Assembly: GCA_050694215.1 (NCBI GenBank) | Contig: JBOGXB010000003.1 | Coordinates: 1 to 61,870 of the forward strand | Reading direction: 5' to 3' | Source: JBOGXB01 sp050694215 | GTDB lineage: Bacteria > Actinomycetota > CADDZG01 > WHSQ01 | Length of the DNA stretch: 61,870 nucleotides | Shown here: positions 25,191 to 33,625 of the stretch, in pieces | How the letters are laid out: each line of letters opens with the position of its first letter | Position numbering within the stretch: the stretch's first letter is position 1 | Program-made: the position numbers and the translations under genes | Notes under the pieces: model-generated | What the model saw: only the letters and a program-made list of their open reading frames with translations | The model's database searches: none | Told to the model about the DNA's origin: nothing

Positions 25191-26231
25191 ATGGCGTTCA
25201 AGATCGGCGTGGGCCTGTTCACCGGGCAGATCCCCGCGACAAGCGATCGCACGTTCCACCAGGACTACAGCGACGCGGTAGAGCTCGCGAGATTGACCGA
25301 GGAGCAGGGGCTCGACTCCGCGTGGGTGTCGGAGCACCACTTCTCGAGTGATGGGTACCTGCCGTCGCTGTTACCGATGCTCGCCGCATTCGCCGCCGTC
25401 ACCGATCGCATCGAGCTAGGGACCGGCGTGGTCCTCGCCCCCTTCCACGATCCGATCCGCCTGGCCGAGGACTTTGCGGTGGTGGACCAGATCGCCGGCG
25501 GCCGAATCATCGCGGGCTTTGGGATCGCGTGGCGCGAGGAGGAGTTCCGCGCGTTCGGCATCGACATGTCGAGCCGGGTCGGCAGGACCAAGGAGCTCGT
25601 CGAGATCCTTCGCCTCGCATGGAACGAGGAGCGCTTCGACCACGCGGGCAGATATCACTCGTACTCGAGTATGTCGGTGACGCCGAAACCGGCCCGCGTG
25701 CCCCCGATCCTCGTTGGGGGGTTCGCGGATGCAGCCGTCAGGCGCGCCGGTCGGATCGGCGATGGCTACCTCTCGTCACGCGCGCAATCGGAGAGGGTGG
25801 CTCAGGCCTTCGAGATGGCCGCCGAGGAGCGGCAGAAGGCCGGCAAGCAAGGTCCCCCGATCGTCGGCCTGCTACAGAACGCGTTCGTCACCGACGATCC
25901 CAACCGGGACTGGCCCCTCGTACGCGACGGCATCGGGCATCAGCTTGGCGTCTATGCAGGATGGGCCTCCGGCACCGACGTTCCCGGACGGCCCCTCGAG
26001 GTCATCCCGCCCGACGAAAGCGACATCAGGCGCACCACCGCTTTCGGCACGCCGGACGACGTCACCGGATTCCTCACCACCATTGCCGAGATCCTCGGGC
26101 GCTACCCTGAGAGCCACCTCGTCCTGCGCTTCCACTACCCGGGAATGCCCGCAGAACCCGCGGCGCGCTCGATCGAGCTGTTTGCGCGCGAGGTGGCACC
26201 CAGGCTTAGGAAGGCGGCTGGGCGAAGATAG
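25191..26231 (+). CDS. LLM-class flavin-dependent oxidoreductase (luciferase-like)
   Basis: The 346-residue protein has the bacterial-luciferase TIM-barrel pattern: IGVGLFTGQ at strand one, ELARLTEEQGLDSAWVSEHH, then LGTGVVLAPFHDPIRLAEDF, and GRIIAGFGIAWREEEFRAFG. These are characteristic of FMNH2- or F420-dependent alkanal or tetrahydromethanopterin-type oxidoreductases. The cofactor and substrate cannot be settled by eye. A strong GAGGAGGAACG ribosome-binding site precedes the ATG. The gene ends five bases before the DUF4012 gene and may be the first gene of that operon. Confidence 0.88.
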   Translation: MAFKIGVGLFTGQIPATSDRTFHQDYSDAVELARLTEEQGLDSAWVSEHHFSSDGYLPSLLPMLAAFAAVTDRIELGTGVVLAPFHDPIRLAEDFAVVDQIAGGRIIAGFGIAWREEEFRAFGIDMSSRVGRTKELVEILRLAWNEERFDHAGRYHSYSSMSVTPKPARVPPILVGGFADAAVRRAGRIGDGYLSSRAQSERVAQAFEMAAEERQKAGKQGPPIVGLLQNAFVTDDPNRDWPLVRDGIGHQLGVYAGWASGTDVPGRPLEVIPPDESDIRRTTAFGTPDDVTGFLTTIAEILGRYPESHLVLRFHYPGMPAEPAARSIELFAREVAPRLRKAAGRR

Positions 26232-26236
26232 GCGCC

Positions 26237-28198
26237 ATGTCCGAGCAAGAGAGCCACTCCGGATTCATAGGAGCGGCGGCCACCGTGGGAGCGATCGCTG
26301 GGATCCTGCTCTGGATCATCATGCTGTCCGGGCCGTGGAAGCTCGTAAGCGGGCTCCTCGACGCCCGCTTTCACCTCGAGCACGCGGAGAAGAAGATATC
26401 CGCCGGTGCCTTGAGGAAAGCGCGATACGACACGTTCTCCGCGGTCGCGGCAACGCGGCGTGCCCGGCAAGGCCTGGACGCCGGCGGCCCCCTTCTCGAT
26501 CTCGCTTCTTCGATCCCGTCGCTCGACGACGCTCTGGAAGAGGCAGAGCACATCGTCAGAGCCGCCGAGCTATCGGCGGAGGCGGCCGAAGGGACGCTCA
26601 CCGTGGCGCAGAACGCGTTCCGAGGGCCGGATGCCATCATCGTGAACGATCCAGGAGATCCTGAAGGTGGCTCGCGCATCCGGATCGAGCGCATCCGTGA
26701 GGTCGGGGTCACGATCAGCGACATCCGGAATGCAGTCGGAGGCGTTGCGGAAGAGCTCCGCTCTATCGATCTCTCGAACCTGCCCCGTCGGCTGAGACCC
26801 GAGATCGAGGATGGCCTCGTCCGGGCGCGAAAGACAAAGAGGCTGCTCGCCGACGCGGAGGCCGGCTTATCCGTGCTGCCGGGGTTCCTGGGGGCCGAGG
26901 AGCCGCGAACCTATTTCCTCGCGATGCAGAACTCCGCCGAGCAAAGAGGCACGGGCGGGGCGATCCTGCAGTTCAGGCTGCTCTCGATCTCCGATGGCGA
27001 CCCCGAGCTGCTGGCGCAAACGGGGGGAACGATCTACGAGATCGACACGAATCGCCGGCCGATCGACATCCCCCTTCCTAAGGACGCGTGGTACGTGAGG
27101 GCCGTCCGCGACGCGCAGCGTTTCGGGAACGCGAACTGGTCGCCGGACTGGCCGCTGTCGGCGAAGCTCACGATCGACTATGCCGGCGCCACCCCCGGAA
27201 CGAGATTCCCGGACGTCGACGGGGTCATCCTGGTCGACCCGCTCGTGATGGAGGAGCTGCTGCCGGGCGCGGGCCCGTTTAACACGCCCAAGACCATCCA
27301 CATCTCGCAAAGGCGCGTCGTTCACTTCCTTCTCTACAAGGCCTACGCGGCCTTCCCCGTCCCCAAGTTCCGGCGGGCGCGACTGCAGGAGGTCGTCAAC
27401 GAGTTCTACGAGCGCATGTTCAGACCTCGTCGTCCTGCACAGCTAGTCAGGGGCATCGGCGAGACGCTCGCGGAGAAACACATGCAGATCTGGCTCGATG
27501 ACCCGCTCGAGCAGGCGTTCATCGAGCGAATGAACTGGGACGGATCCATCGAGAGAGCGAGAGGAGACGACTACCTCTACGTCGTCGAGCAGAACGTGGG
27601 CGGAAACAAGCTCGACTACTTCGACAATGACCGTATAGAGATGTCTGTCTCCCCGATCGAGGGCGGGGGCGACGTTCGAGTCTCAACTAAGGTGACCGTC
27701 TTCAACGACGTCTTCCTGCCCCAGCCGCGCTGGTCGATGGGCGACACGGGGCCGGCGCATCGGCCCATGATCAACGTCTACGCGCCGTTCGACGCCCGGC
27801 TGCAACGCGCTGCGGTGACCGGGGCTCGGATCGACTCTGCGGTGGGCGGACTCGCCGCGTGGACCCGCGGGCTCCCTCCCGAGCACACGGAGCTTGGGAA
27901 GAAGGTCTGGTCCACGGTTCTGGAGATTCAGCCGGGTGGAAAAGGGTCCGTGAGCCTCGACTACGTGGTCCCAGGCGTGATACGCAACAAGGGTAACCGG
28001 AGCGTTTACCGTCTGAGCTTGCAACACCAGCCCAAGGTCCGCCCCGAGGACCTCGAGATCCGCTTCGTCTTGCCGGAAGGCGCGGCGAAGATCCGGGCAC
28101 AGGGCTGGAAACGCACGAGATCGGCAGGTGCGACCGCGCTCGTCTGGGACGGGGCGCTGAGGGAGGACATGACCCTGGAGGTGTCGTGGGAAAGCTGA
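26237..28198 (+). CDS. DUF4012 domain-containing membrane-anchored protein
   Basis: The 653-residue protein has a short cytoplasmic tail, one transmembrane anchor (GAAATVGAIAGILLWIIMLS) and a large extracytoplasmic part. The signature of DUF4012 proteins is present as YFLAMQNSAEQRGTGGAILQ with the conserved N-(S/P)-x-E-x-R-x-(T)GG core. A later VDGVILVDPLVMEELLPGAG and a C-terminal beta-rich domain with DYVVPG complete the pattern. The family is frequent in Gram-positive capsule/exopolysaccharide clusters and is thought to act outside the membrane in glycopolymer attachment or modification; its reaction is not established here. Its 3' end overlaps the cytidylyltransferase gene by 13 bases. 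Confidence 0.87.
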   Translation: MSEQESHSGFIGAAATVGAIAGILLWIIMLSGPWKLVSGLLDARFHLEHAEKKISAGALRKARYDTFSAVAATRRARQGLDAGGPLLDLASSIPSLDDALEEAEHIVRAAELSAEAAEGTLTVAQNAFRGPDAIIVNDPGDPEGGSRIRIERIREVGVTISDIRNAVGGVAEELRSIDLSNLPRRLRPEIEDGLVRARKTKRLLADAEAGLSVLPGFLGAEEPRTYFLAMQNSAEQRGTGGAILQFRLLSISDGDPELLAQTGGTIYEIDTNRRPIDIPLPKDAWYVRAVRDAQRFGNANWSPDWPLSAKLTIDYAGATPGTRFPDVDGVILVDPLVMEELLPGAGPFNTPKTIHISQRRVVHFLLYKAYAAFPVPKFRRARLQEVVNEFYERMFRPRRPAQLVRGIGETLAEKHMQIWLDDPLEQAFIERMNWDGSIERARGDDYLYVVEQNVGGNKLDYFDNDRIEMSVSPIEGGGDVRVSTKVTVFNDVFLPQPRWSMGDTGPAHRPMINVYAPFDARLQRAAVTGARIDSAVGGLAAWTRGLPPEHTELGKKVWSTVLEIQPGGKGSVSLDYVVPGVIRNKGNRSVYRLSLQHQPKVRPEDLEIRFVLPEGAAKIRAQGWKRTRSAGATALVWDGALREDMTLEVSWES

Positions 28199-28947
28199 AG
28201 GCAGCGGTGCTCGCGGCCGGACGCGGCATCCGCATGGGGGGCGTGATGCCGAAGACGCTCACCACGGTGGCGGACGACGAGCCTCTCCTGCATTACCTCC
28301 TTGCAGGGCTCGAGAAGGCAGGGGTCGAGGACCTCCTCGTGGTCACGGGCTTCAGGGCTCGCGAGGTACAGGAGTTCGTGTCGTCCAGGTGGAGTGATGA
28401 GAACGTGCAGTTCGTCTTCAATGCTCGCTTCGCGTCGTGGGGGAACTTTCACTCGGTGCGCCTGGCGATCGATCAATCGCCGGGCCGCGATCTACTCGTC
28501 GTTAACTCGGACATCGTGATCCACCCGGATGTCATTCGGCGTGTAACCGAGACCGAGGGCGACCTCATACTGGCCGTCGACCGGCGCGACCGCCTCGACC
28601 AAGAGGACATGCGCGTCGAGATACGCGGGGGCCGGGTGGTGGCGATCGGCAAAGACCTCAAGCCTGCACGAAGCCATGGGGAGTACATAGGAGTGTCCCT
28701 GATGCGTCACGACGCCGCGCGGCTCTACGCAGGGCTCTCGACTCAGCTCCAGTGGACCGCAACCACGCGGCTCTATTACGAGGACGTTTTCGACATGATG
28801 CTCGAACGCGTCGACGCCCGGCCGGTCGTCGCCCAGACCGGCGAGTATGCGGAGGTGGACGAGCCTGCAGATCTGGAGGCCGCCACGAATGTGATCGAGC
28901 GCTTCCGATCGTCCTGGGATGCACCCGCCGGGACGACAGTCGCCTGA
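28186..28947 (+). CDS. Sugar/alcohol-phosphate nucleotidyltransferase (LicC/IPCT-like)
   Basis: The 253-residue GT-A-fold transferase opens KAAVLAAGRGIRMGG...PK, the nucleotide-binding signature LAAGxGxR(M)xG..PK. VVNSDIVIHPDVI provides the metal-binding Asp, GEYIGVSLM the specificity strand, and YYEDVFDMML the C-terminal helix. Its closest look is to cytidylyltransferases for phosphocholine, inositol-1-phosphate or related alcohol phosphates. It is coupled to a glycerol-1-phosphate-dehydrogenase-like gene 12 bases downstream, and a CDP-alcohol phosphatidyltransferase gene lies 7 kb away. That makes CTP and an alcohol phosphate the likely substrates; this is inference. Confidence 0.83.
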   Translation: MGKLKAAVLAAGRGIRMGGVMPKTLTTVADDEPLLHYLLAGLEKAGVEDLLVVTGFRAREVQEFVSSRWSDENVQFVFNARFASWGNFHSVRLAIDQSPGRDLLVVNSDIVIHPDVIRRVTETEGDLILAVDRRDRLDQEDMRVEIRGGRVVAIGKDLKPARSHGEYIGVSLMRHDAARLYAGLSTQLQWTATTRLYYEDVFDMMLERVDARPVVAQTGEYAEVDEPADLEAATNVIERFRSSWDAPAGTTVA

Positions 28948-28958
28948 GAAAAGCGCGC

Positions 28959-29993
28959 GTGGACTTCCCGGAGACCTTCTTCTTCGAAGGCGGCGACGAG
29001 ACCGAGGCTGCCGAGGAGCTGGCTCTCAGAGTCCACGCCCTCGGCTTGGAGAGGCTTCTGATCCTGTCCTCGGTCCATGGTCACGGTCTCGCGACTGCCC
29101 TCCGGCCCGTGGGCATCGCAACCCCCCCGCAGCAGGCGGATCAGAGATTCGCGGCGAACCTCGGCTCCCGCGCCAAGCGCGCGGGAGCCGACGCCCTCGT
29201 CGCGATCGGAGGGGGTCGTTGCCTCGATATCGCAAAGCTCGCGGCGGCACGCGCCGGCATCACGATCATCGCGGCCCCCACCCAGCTGAGCCACGACGGT
29301 ATCTGCTCGCCCGTCGCCGTCGTCCCGGACCATTCCGGACGGACGGAGAGTCTCGGGGCGATCGCGCCGCGCTTCGTGTTCCTGTCGCTGCCCACCTTGC
29401 TGAATTCCCCAGTCGCTTCGGTGGCGGCCGGCATGGGGGACCTGCTGGCAAATCCCCTCGCGTTGCGCGATTGGTCGCTCGCCGCGGACCGCGGGCTCGC
29501 CGATATCGACCAGAGGGCGTGGGATCTCTCCGTTCAGTCTTTCCAGTTGATCGAATCGGCTCTCGACACGGACGCGCGCGCGTCGGCAAAGGATCCCGCG
29601 TTCTTCACGCGTCTCGCAGACGCGCTCATCCTGTCGGGGCTTTCGATGATCTGCGCGGGAACATCGCGGCCCGCTTCCGGAGGAGAGCACGAGATCTCCC
29701 ACGCGATCGACGAGGTCTTCGGGGGCCGGGCCCTGCACGGCGCACAGGTGGCATTCGGCTGCATCATCTCGGCCGCTCTCTACGGTCAGGACACCGATGC
29801 CTTCCGCGGGAGGCTGCGGCGGCTGGGCCTCCCCCAACATCCCGCCGACATAGGCCTGAGTGAGGACGACGTCGTGAAGATCCTGCTTGCTGCACCCGAT
29901 ACGAGACCCGGTCGTTTCACCATCGTGGAGGACGCGGATCTCGACGAGGCGAAGGCTCGCTCACTCGTCAGGCGTATCTGGCGCGCCGGCTAG
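28959..29993 (+). CDS. Glycerol-1-phosphate-dehydrogenase-family oxidoreductase (AraM/EgsA-like)
   Basis: From the GTG at 28959 the protein has 344 residues. NAD-binding is seen in ADALVAIGGGRCLDIAKLAA. The metal site has all three ligands: Asp in APTQLSHDGICSP, His in GGEHEISHAIDEVF and His in RALHGAQVAFG. The SHDG(I)xS segment is typical of sn-glycerol-1-phosphate dehydrogenases and separates them from glycerol dehydrogenases. They reduce dihydroxyacetone phosphate. In Bacteria this enantiomer is unusual; AraM of Bacillus is the known example. Related dehydrogenases act on phosphonoacetaldehyde or dehydroquinate, so the exact substrate is unproven. Confidence 0.8.
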   Translation: MDFPETFFFEGGDETEAAEELALRVHALGLERLLILSSVHGHGLATALRPVGIATPPQQADQRFAANLGSRAKRAGADALVAIGGGRCLDIAKLAAARAGITIIAAPTQLSHDGICSPVAVVPDHSGRTESLGAIAPRFVFLSLPTLLNSPVASVAAGMGDLLANPLALRDWSLAADRGLADIDQRAWDLSVQSFQLIESALDTDARASAKDPAFFTRLADALILSGLSMICAGTSRPASGGEHEISHAIDEVFGGRALHGAQVAFGCIISAALYGQDTDAFRGRLRRLGLPQHPADIGLSEDDVVKILLAAPDTRPGRFTIVEDADLDEAKARSLVRRIWRAG

Positions 29994-30012
29994 TTCTGCC
30001 GGAACGACCATC

Positions 30013-30018
30013 TACGAT
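30013..30018 (+). promoter_or_regulatory. Candidate -10 element (TACGAT) of the phosphodiesterase gene
   Basis: TACGAT is followed by seven bases and ATG 30026; no Shine-Dalgarno sequence precedes that ATG. The element overlaps an upstream in-frame ATG at 30017, which argues that 30026 is the real start. Confidence 0.45.
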
Positions 30019-30025
30019 GCCTCGA

Positions 30026-31636
30026 ATGACCTCGAGAGCGGTCGTCATCGGACTCGACGGAGCGGCCTGGCACCTTCTCGATCCCATGATCGAGGCCGGG
30101 GTCATGCCTCGTCTGGAGGCCCTGCGCGAGCGCGGGGCGCACGGTACCTTCCTCTCGACCGTACCCACCTACACGCCGCCCGCGTGGACGTCGGCGGCGA
30201 CGGGAGTGAATCCGGGCCGCCACGGCGTCTACGGGTTCACCGAGGGACACGCGCAGCAGCCGACGCAAGCGCTGATGCATTCGGGCAAGGTCAAGTCGCC
30301 GACGATCTGGGAGATCGCGAACGCTCAGGGAGCCCGAGCGGGCGTCTACAACCTCCCGCTCACCTATCCTCCACGCTCGCTCGATGGGTGGATGGTCTCC
30401 GGAATGATGACTCCCGGATACGGGGAGAGGCTCAAGGGATTCGCCTCGCCTGCCTCTCTCGAGCAGAAGATCCTTGGATGGGCCCCCGGCTACGTGGTGG
30501 ATGTGAGCGCCAACTATGAGCAGGACTGGCGAGACGCAGAGCTTTGCGAAAGGGCGCTCGCCTCGATCGAACAGAGGCACGACGTGCTGCGCGAGCTGCT
30601 CGAGCTCGATCCCCCGGATGTGCTGTTCACCGTGCTCGAGTCACCCGACCGTCTCCAGCATGTCTATTACCGCTACATGGACCCTGCGGACGAGCTTTAC
30701 AGGTCGAGAGAAGCAGAGAAGCTGCGCCCTCCCATCCGGAGGTGCTTCGAGGCAATGGATCGCATCGTCGGGCAGCTGGACGACTACGCGGGATCAGACG
30801 GAGGCGTAATCGTCGTCTCGGATCACGGCTTCACCGCGTGGGAGGTGAGCGTTCACGTCAATGCCTTGTTGCAGCGATGGGGGTTCCTGAGGCTGAAGCC
30901 GACCGCCCGTGCGATGCAAACGGCCGCTGTGACCAAGCTCGTCCCGACGGCCAAGCGCTACCTCCCGCGCAGGCTTGCGCGTGAGGCAAAGGGGAAGACC
31001 TTCAGGACCGTCGACTGGGCGCACACGCGCGCTTTCGCTTCACCTATCCCTCAACAGGGGGTGTACGTCAATCTCGAGGGACGCGAGCCGCTGGGAACGG
31101 TCCCCCCTTCGGAGCTGGAGGCGGTCAAGCGCGACCTCGTTTCGCATTTTATGGATCTGACGGACCGCGACGGAAACCGCGTCACCGACGCCGTCCATCT
31201 GTCCGAGGACGTGTTCCACGGGGATGCCTTGCAAGGAGCTCCCGACGTCCTTCCCGTGATGAGAGACCACCGCTACGAGCTCGACGACGAGCTGTTCCAT
31301 CGCGAACCGTTCACGGATCTCCGTCACCTTCCTCGGGGCGTTCACCATCCGAACGGCATGGGCATCGTCGCGGGGCCGGGGGTGATCGCGGGCAAGGCGC
31401 TCAACGCGTCCGTGATGGACGTCACCCCCACCCTCTTGCATCTCGCGGGGATGAAGGTCCCGGAGGGCCTCGACGGGAACGTGCTGTCCGATGCTTTCGA
31501 TCCCCAATGGCTCGTTGATCGGCCCATCGAGACGACCGCCCCCCTATCATCTGAGTCCAAGGAGGAAGAGACTCCCTACTCTGCGGAGGAGGAGGCTCAG
31601 ATCGAAGAATCGCTCAGGGGTCTCGGTTACCTCTAG
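30026..31636 (+). CDS. Alkaline-phosphatase-superfamily phosphodiesterase (type I PDE/NPP-like), canonical order
   Basis: The 536-residue protein has the metal and catalytic residues in the usual order. First Asp11 in VVIGLDGAAW, then Thr50 as nucleophile in PTYTPPAWTS, Asp and His in SPDRLQHVYY, SDHG, and a C-terminal His in VHHPNGMGIVAGPG followed by DVTPTLLHLAGM. No signal peptide or anchor is visible, so it probably works in the cytoplasm. The family hydrolyses or transfers phosphate mono- or diesters of nucleotides, lipids or glycans. The C-terminus EEEAQIEESLRGLGYL is nearly repeated in two other proteins of the region. It precedes the sugar-phosphate transferase gene by 19 bases. Confidence 0.88.
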   Translation: MTSRAVVIGLDGAAWHLLDPMIEAGVMPRLEALRERGAHGTFLSTVPTYTPPAWTSAATGVNPGRHGVYGFTEGHAQQPTQALMHSGKVKSPTIWEIANAQGARAGVYNLPLTYPPRSLDGWMVSGMMTPGYGERLKGFASPASLEQKILGWAPGYVVDVSANYEQDWRDAELCERALASIEQRHDVLRELLELDPPDVLFTVLESPDRLQHVYYRYMDPADELYRSREAEKLRPPIRRCFEAMDRIVGQLDDYAGSDGGVIVVSDHGFTAWEVSVHVNALLQRWGFLRLKPTARAMQTAAVTKLVPTAKRYLPRRLAREAKGKTFRTVDWAHTRAFASPIPQQGVYVNLEGREPLGTVPPSELEAVKRDLVSHFMDLTDRDGNRVTDAVHLSEDVFHGDALQGAPDVLPVMRDHRYELDDELFHREPFTDLRHLPRGVHHPNGMGIVAGPGVIAGKALNASVMDVTPTLLHLAGMKVPEGLDGNVLSDAFDPQWLVDRPIETTAPLSSESKEEETPYSAEEEAQIEESLRGLGYL

Positions 31637-31655
31637 GCCCTGGAAGGAAGTTCAG

Positions 31656-33113
31656 ATGGCCCAGTCGGCACCCGCGTTGGAGCACGAGCCGGAGTCGATC
31701 AGACAGCCTCTTCAACGGCGCAGCGCGCAGCGCATCGCGGTGCGCGCGGTCATGGATGCGGTCGCAGTCTCCTCGGCTTTCTTTCTCGCTTCGGTGATCC
31801 GTTTCGAGATCATGAGAGGGGGGCCCGCAGCTGCCTGGGACTACGGGACGATCACCTTCGTCGCCACCCCAATATGGTTGCTGCTCTTCTACATGTATGG
31901 GCTGTACGAGCCGCGGCAGGTTCTCGGGCCCGTTAACGAGTTCAAGCAAGTCTTCCACGGTGTCGTTGCAGGAACGGTCGTCTTGTTCATCGGCGATTCC
32001 GTTCTCAGAATGAACCTTGCCAGAGGATGGACACTGCTCGCGATGGTGTCGGCTCTTGTCGTGGTCGGTGGGGAGCGCCTGGCCGTGCGCAAGGTCCTGC
32101 ATGCCCTGCGCCGGCGCGGCGGCGATGCCACGCGAACCATCGTGGTGGGCACCAACCATGAGGCCAAAACCGTAGCCCGGACTCTCGAACGAGAGCGATG
32201 GCTCGGATACACAGTGGTCGGCTTCGTGGACGACGACACAGTCGTCGGCCAAGAGGTATCGGGGGGGCACGCTGTGATCGGTGCTACGAGCGAGCTGAAG
32301 GACGTGATCGCCAAGCACGAGGTCGCCCTCGTCCTGGTCGCCGCCACGGCCTTCGACCCCGCGCGGTTGAATCGCCTGTTCTGGGAGCTCCAGCGCTACG
32401 ACGTCGACCTTCAGATCACGTCGGGAACGATCGACCTCATGGCGTCGCGCATGACGGTGCAATCGGTCGCCGGGATTCCGCTGATCTACGTAAGAAGAAC
32501 GGGGATGGACAGGACTCAGAGGATGCTCAAGCGCTCGCTCGACGTGATCGGGTCCGGGATCGGGCTGGTCCTCCTTTCTCCCATGCTCGCCGCCGTGGCG
32601 CTGTGGATCAGGGGTGACTCCGAGGGCGGCGCGTTCTTCAAACAGGTACGCGTGGGACGCGACGGCGAGATCTTCACATGCTGGAAGTTCCGAACCATGG
32701 TTAGGGACGCCGAGACAAAGCGCGCCGAGCTCGAACACCTCTCGGAAGGCCCCGGCTTGCTGTTCAAGCTCAAGGAAGACCCGCGTGTGACGAAGGTCGG
32801 CAGCGCCCTGCGCCGCTTCTCGCTCGATGAGCTGCCGCAGCTCTGGAACGTGCTCAAGGGCGAGATGAGCCTCGTCGGTCCTAGACCTGCGCTGCCCGAG
32901 GAAGTCGAGCAATACGACGATTGGGTACGCAACCGCCTGCTGGTCAAGCCGGGCATGACCGGGCTGTGGCAAGTGAGCGGAAGAACCGAAACGAGCTTCT
33001 CCGACTACATCCGTTACGACCTCTTCTACATCCAGAACTGGTCGTTGTCGCTGGACCTGTGGATCTTGTGGCGCACGCTTCGGGCCGTTACGAGTACCGA
33101 AGGGGCTCACTGA
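31656..33113 (+). CDS. Exopolysaccharide polyprenyl-phosphate sugar phosphotransferase (WcaJ/WbaP-like)
   Basis: The 485-residue protein starts glycopolymer assembly by moving a sugar-1-phosphate from UDP-sugar to undecaprenyl phosphate. Four to five N-terminal hydrophobic segments and a CoA-binding-like domain (TIVVGTNHEAKTVARTL) precede the catalytic bacterial sugar transferase domain. The latter has KRSLDVIGSGIGLVLLSPML as membrane hairpin, FFKQVRVGRDGEIFTCWKFR, the DELPQLWNVLKGEMSLVGPR catalytic block and KPGMTGLWQVSGR. ATG 31656 is supported by a GGAAGGAAG ribosome-binding site. It anchors the view that this region makes an isoprenoid-linked glycan. Confidence 0.94.
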   Translation: MAQSAPALEHEPESIRQPLQRRSAQRIAVRAVMDAVAVSSAFFLASVIRFEIMRGGPAAAWDYGTITFVATPIWLLLFYMYGLYEPRQVLGPVNEFKQVFHGVVAGTVVLFIGDSVLRMNLARGWTLLAMVSALVVVGGERLAVRKVLHALRRRGGDATRTIVVGTNHEAKTVARTLERERWLGYTVVGFVDDDTVVGQEVSGGHAVIGATSELKDVIAKHEVALVLVAATAFDPARLNRLFWELQRYDVDLQITSGTIDLMASRMTVQSVAGIPLIYVRRTGMDRTQRMLKRSLDVIGSGIGLVLLSPMLAAVALWIRGDSEGGAFFKQVRVGRDGEIFTCWKFRTMVRDAETKRAELEHLSEGPGLLFKLKEDPRVTKVGSALRRFSLDELPQLWNVLKGEMSLVGPRPALPEEVEQYDDWVRNRLLVKPGMTGLWQVSGRTETSFSDYIRYDLFYIQNWSLSLDLWILWRTLRAVTSTEGAH

Positions 33114-33154
33114 ACGGTCGACCGAACCCACTGTCCTCGCACTCGTCCTGGATG

Positions 33155-33160
33155 TAGATT
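33155..33160 (+). promoter_or_regulatory. Candidate -10 element (TAGATT) of the ACT-domain gene
   Basis: TAGATT lies six bases before ATG 33167 and there is no ribosome-binding sequence. Confidence 0.4.
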
Positions 33161-33166
33161 TAGAGC

Positions 33167-33541
33167 ATGCTCGAGGAGATCATCGTCACCGTTGACGATC
33201 GCCCGGGAGTCCTGGCCGAGATGGGCGAGCTGCTGGGAGCCTCGAACGTCAACATCGAGACCTTCTGCGCAACCACCCTCCACGGCGGAGGACTCATCCA
33301 TCTCGTCGTCGACGACGGCGAGGACGCCGCCGAGATCCTCGCCTCCAATGGCTTCAAGGTGGAAGCTGCGCGCCCGGTGATGACAACGACACTCGACGAT
33401 CGCCCCGGCGAGCTGGGCCGCTACTGCAGGAAGCTGACGAACCAGGGCATTGGCATCTCGGCCGCGTACGTCATCCGCAGAGGCGATGGCGAGACCGAGT
33501 TGCTCTTCGCAGTCGACGAGTTCGAGTCATCCGGCGTCTGA
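33167..33541 (+). CDS. Tandem ACT-domain protein
   Basis: The 124-residue protein consists of two ACT repeats: IIVTVDDRPGVLAEMGELLG with the NVNIETFC strand, and TTTLDDRPGELGRYCRKLTN with GIGISAAYVI. Each has the (D/E)xPG(x)L ligand-binding turn. Stand-alone ACT pairs sense amino acids or similar ligands and regulate partner enzymes. No partner is obvious next to it, and it may be transcribed separately from its own -10 element. It converges on the phosphodiesterase gene ending at 33626. Confidence 0.83.
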   Translation: MLEEIIVTVDDRPGVLAEMGELLGASNVNIETFCATTLHGGGLIHLVVDDGEDAAEILASNGFKVEAARPVMTTTLDDRPGELGRYCRKLTNQGIGISAAYVIRRGDGETELLFAVDEFESSGV

Positions 33542-33572
33542 TCGCGCCCACACGACTCCCGGACAGGCAAAA

Positions 33573-33590
33573 GGCCCCGCGAAGCGGGCT
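33573..33590. terminator. Candidate bidirectional terminator hairpin
   Basis: GCCCCGC-gaa-GCGGGC forms a short GC stem with one bulged base and is followed by tcttct on the plus strand; aaag precedes it, giving a T-run on the minus strand. It lies between the convergent ACT-domain and phosphodiesterase genes. Confidence 0.55.
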
Positions 33591-33625
33591 CTTCTGATCT
33601 TCTCTGCACCTCCCACCGGCTCGAC

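Noticed and set aside
31614..33131. 505-codon minus-strand open frame opposite the sugar phosphotransferase gene
   Set aside because: The plus strand encodes a complete motif-rich enzyme; the antisense product has no domain and a composition typical of codon-mirrored frames.
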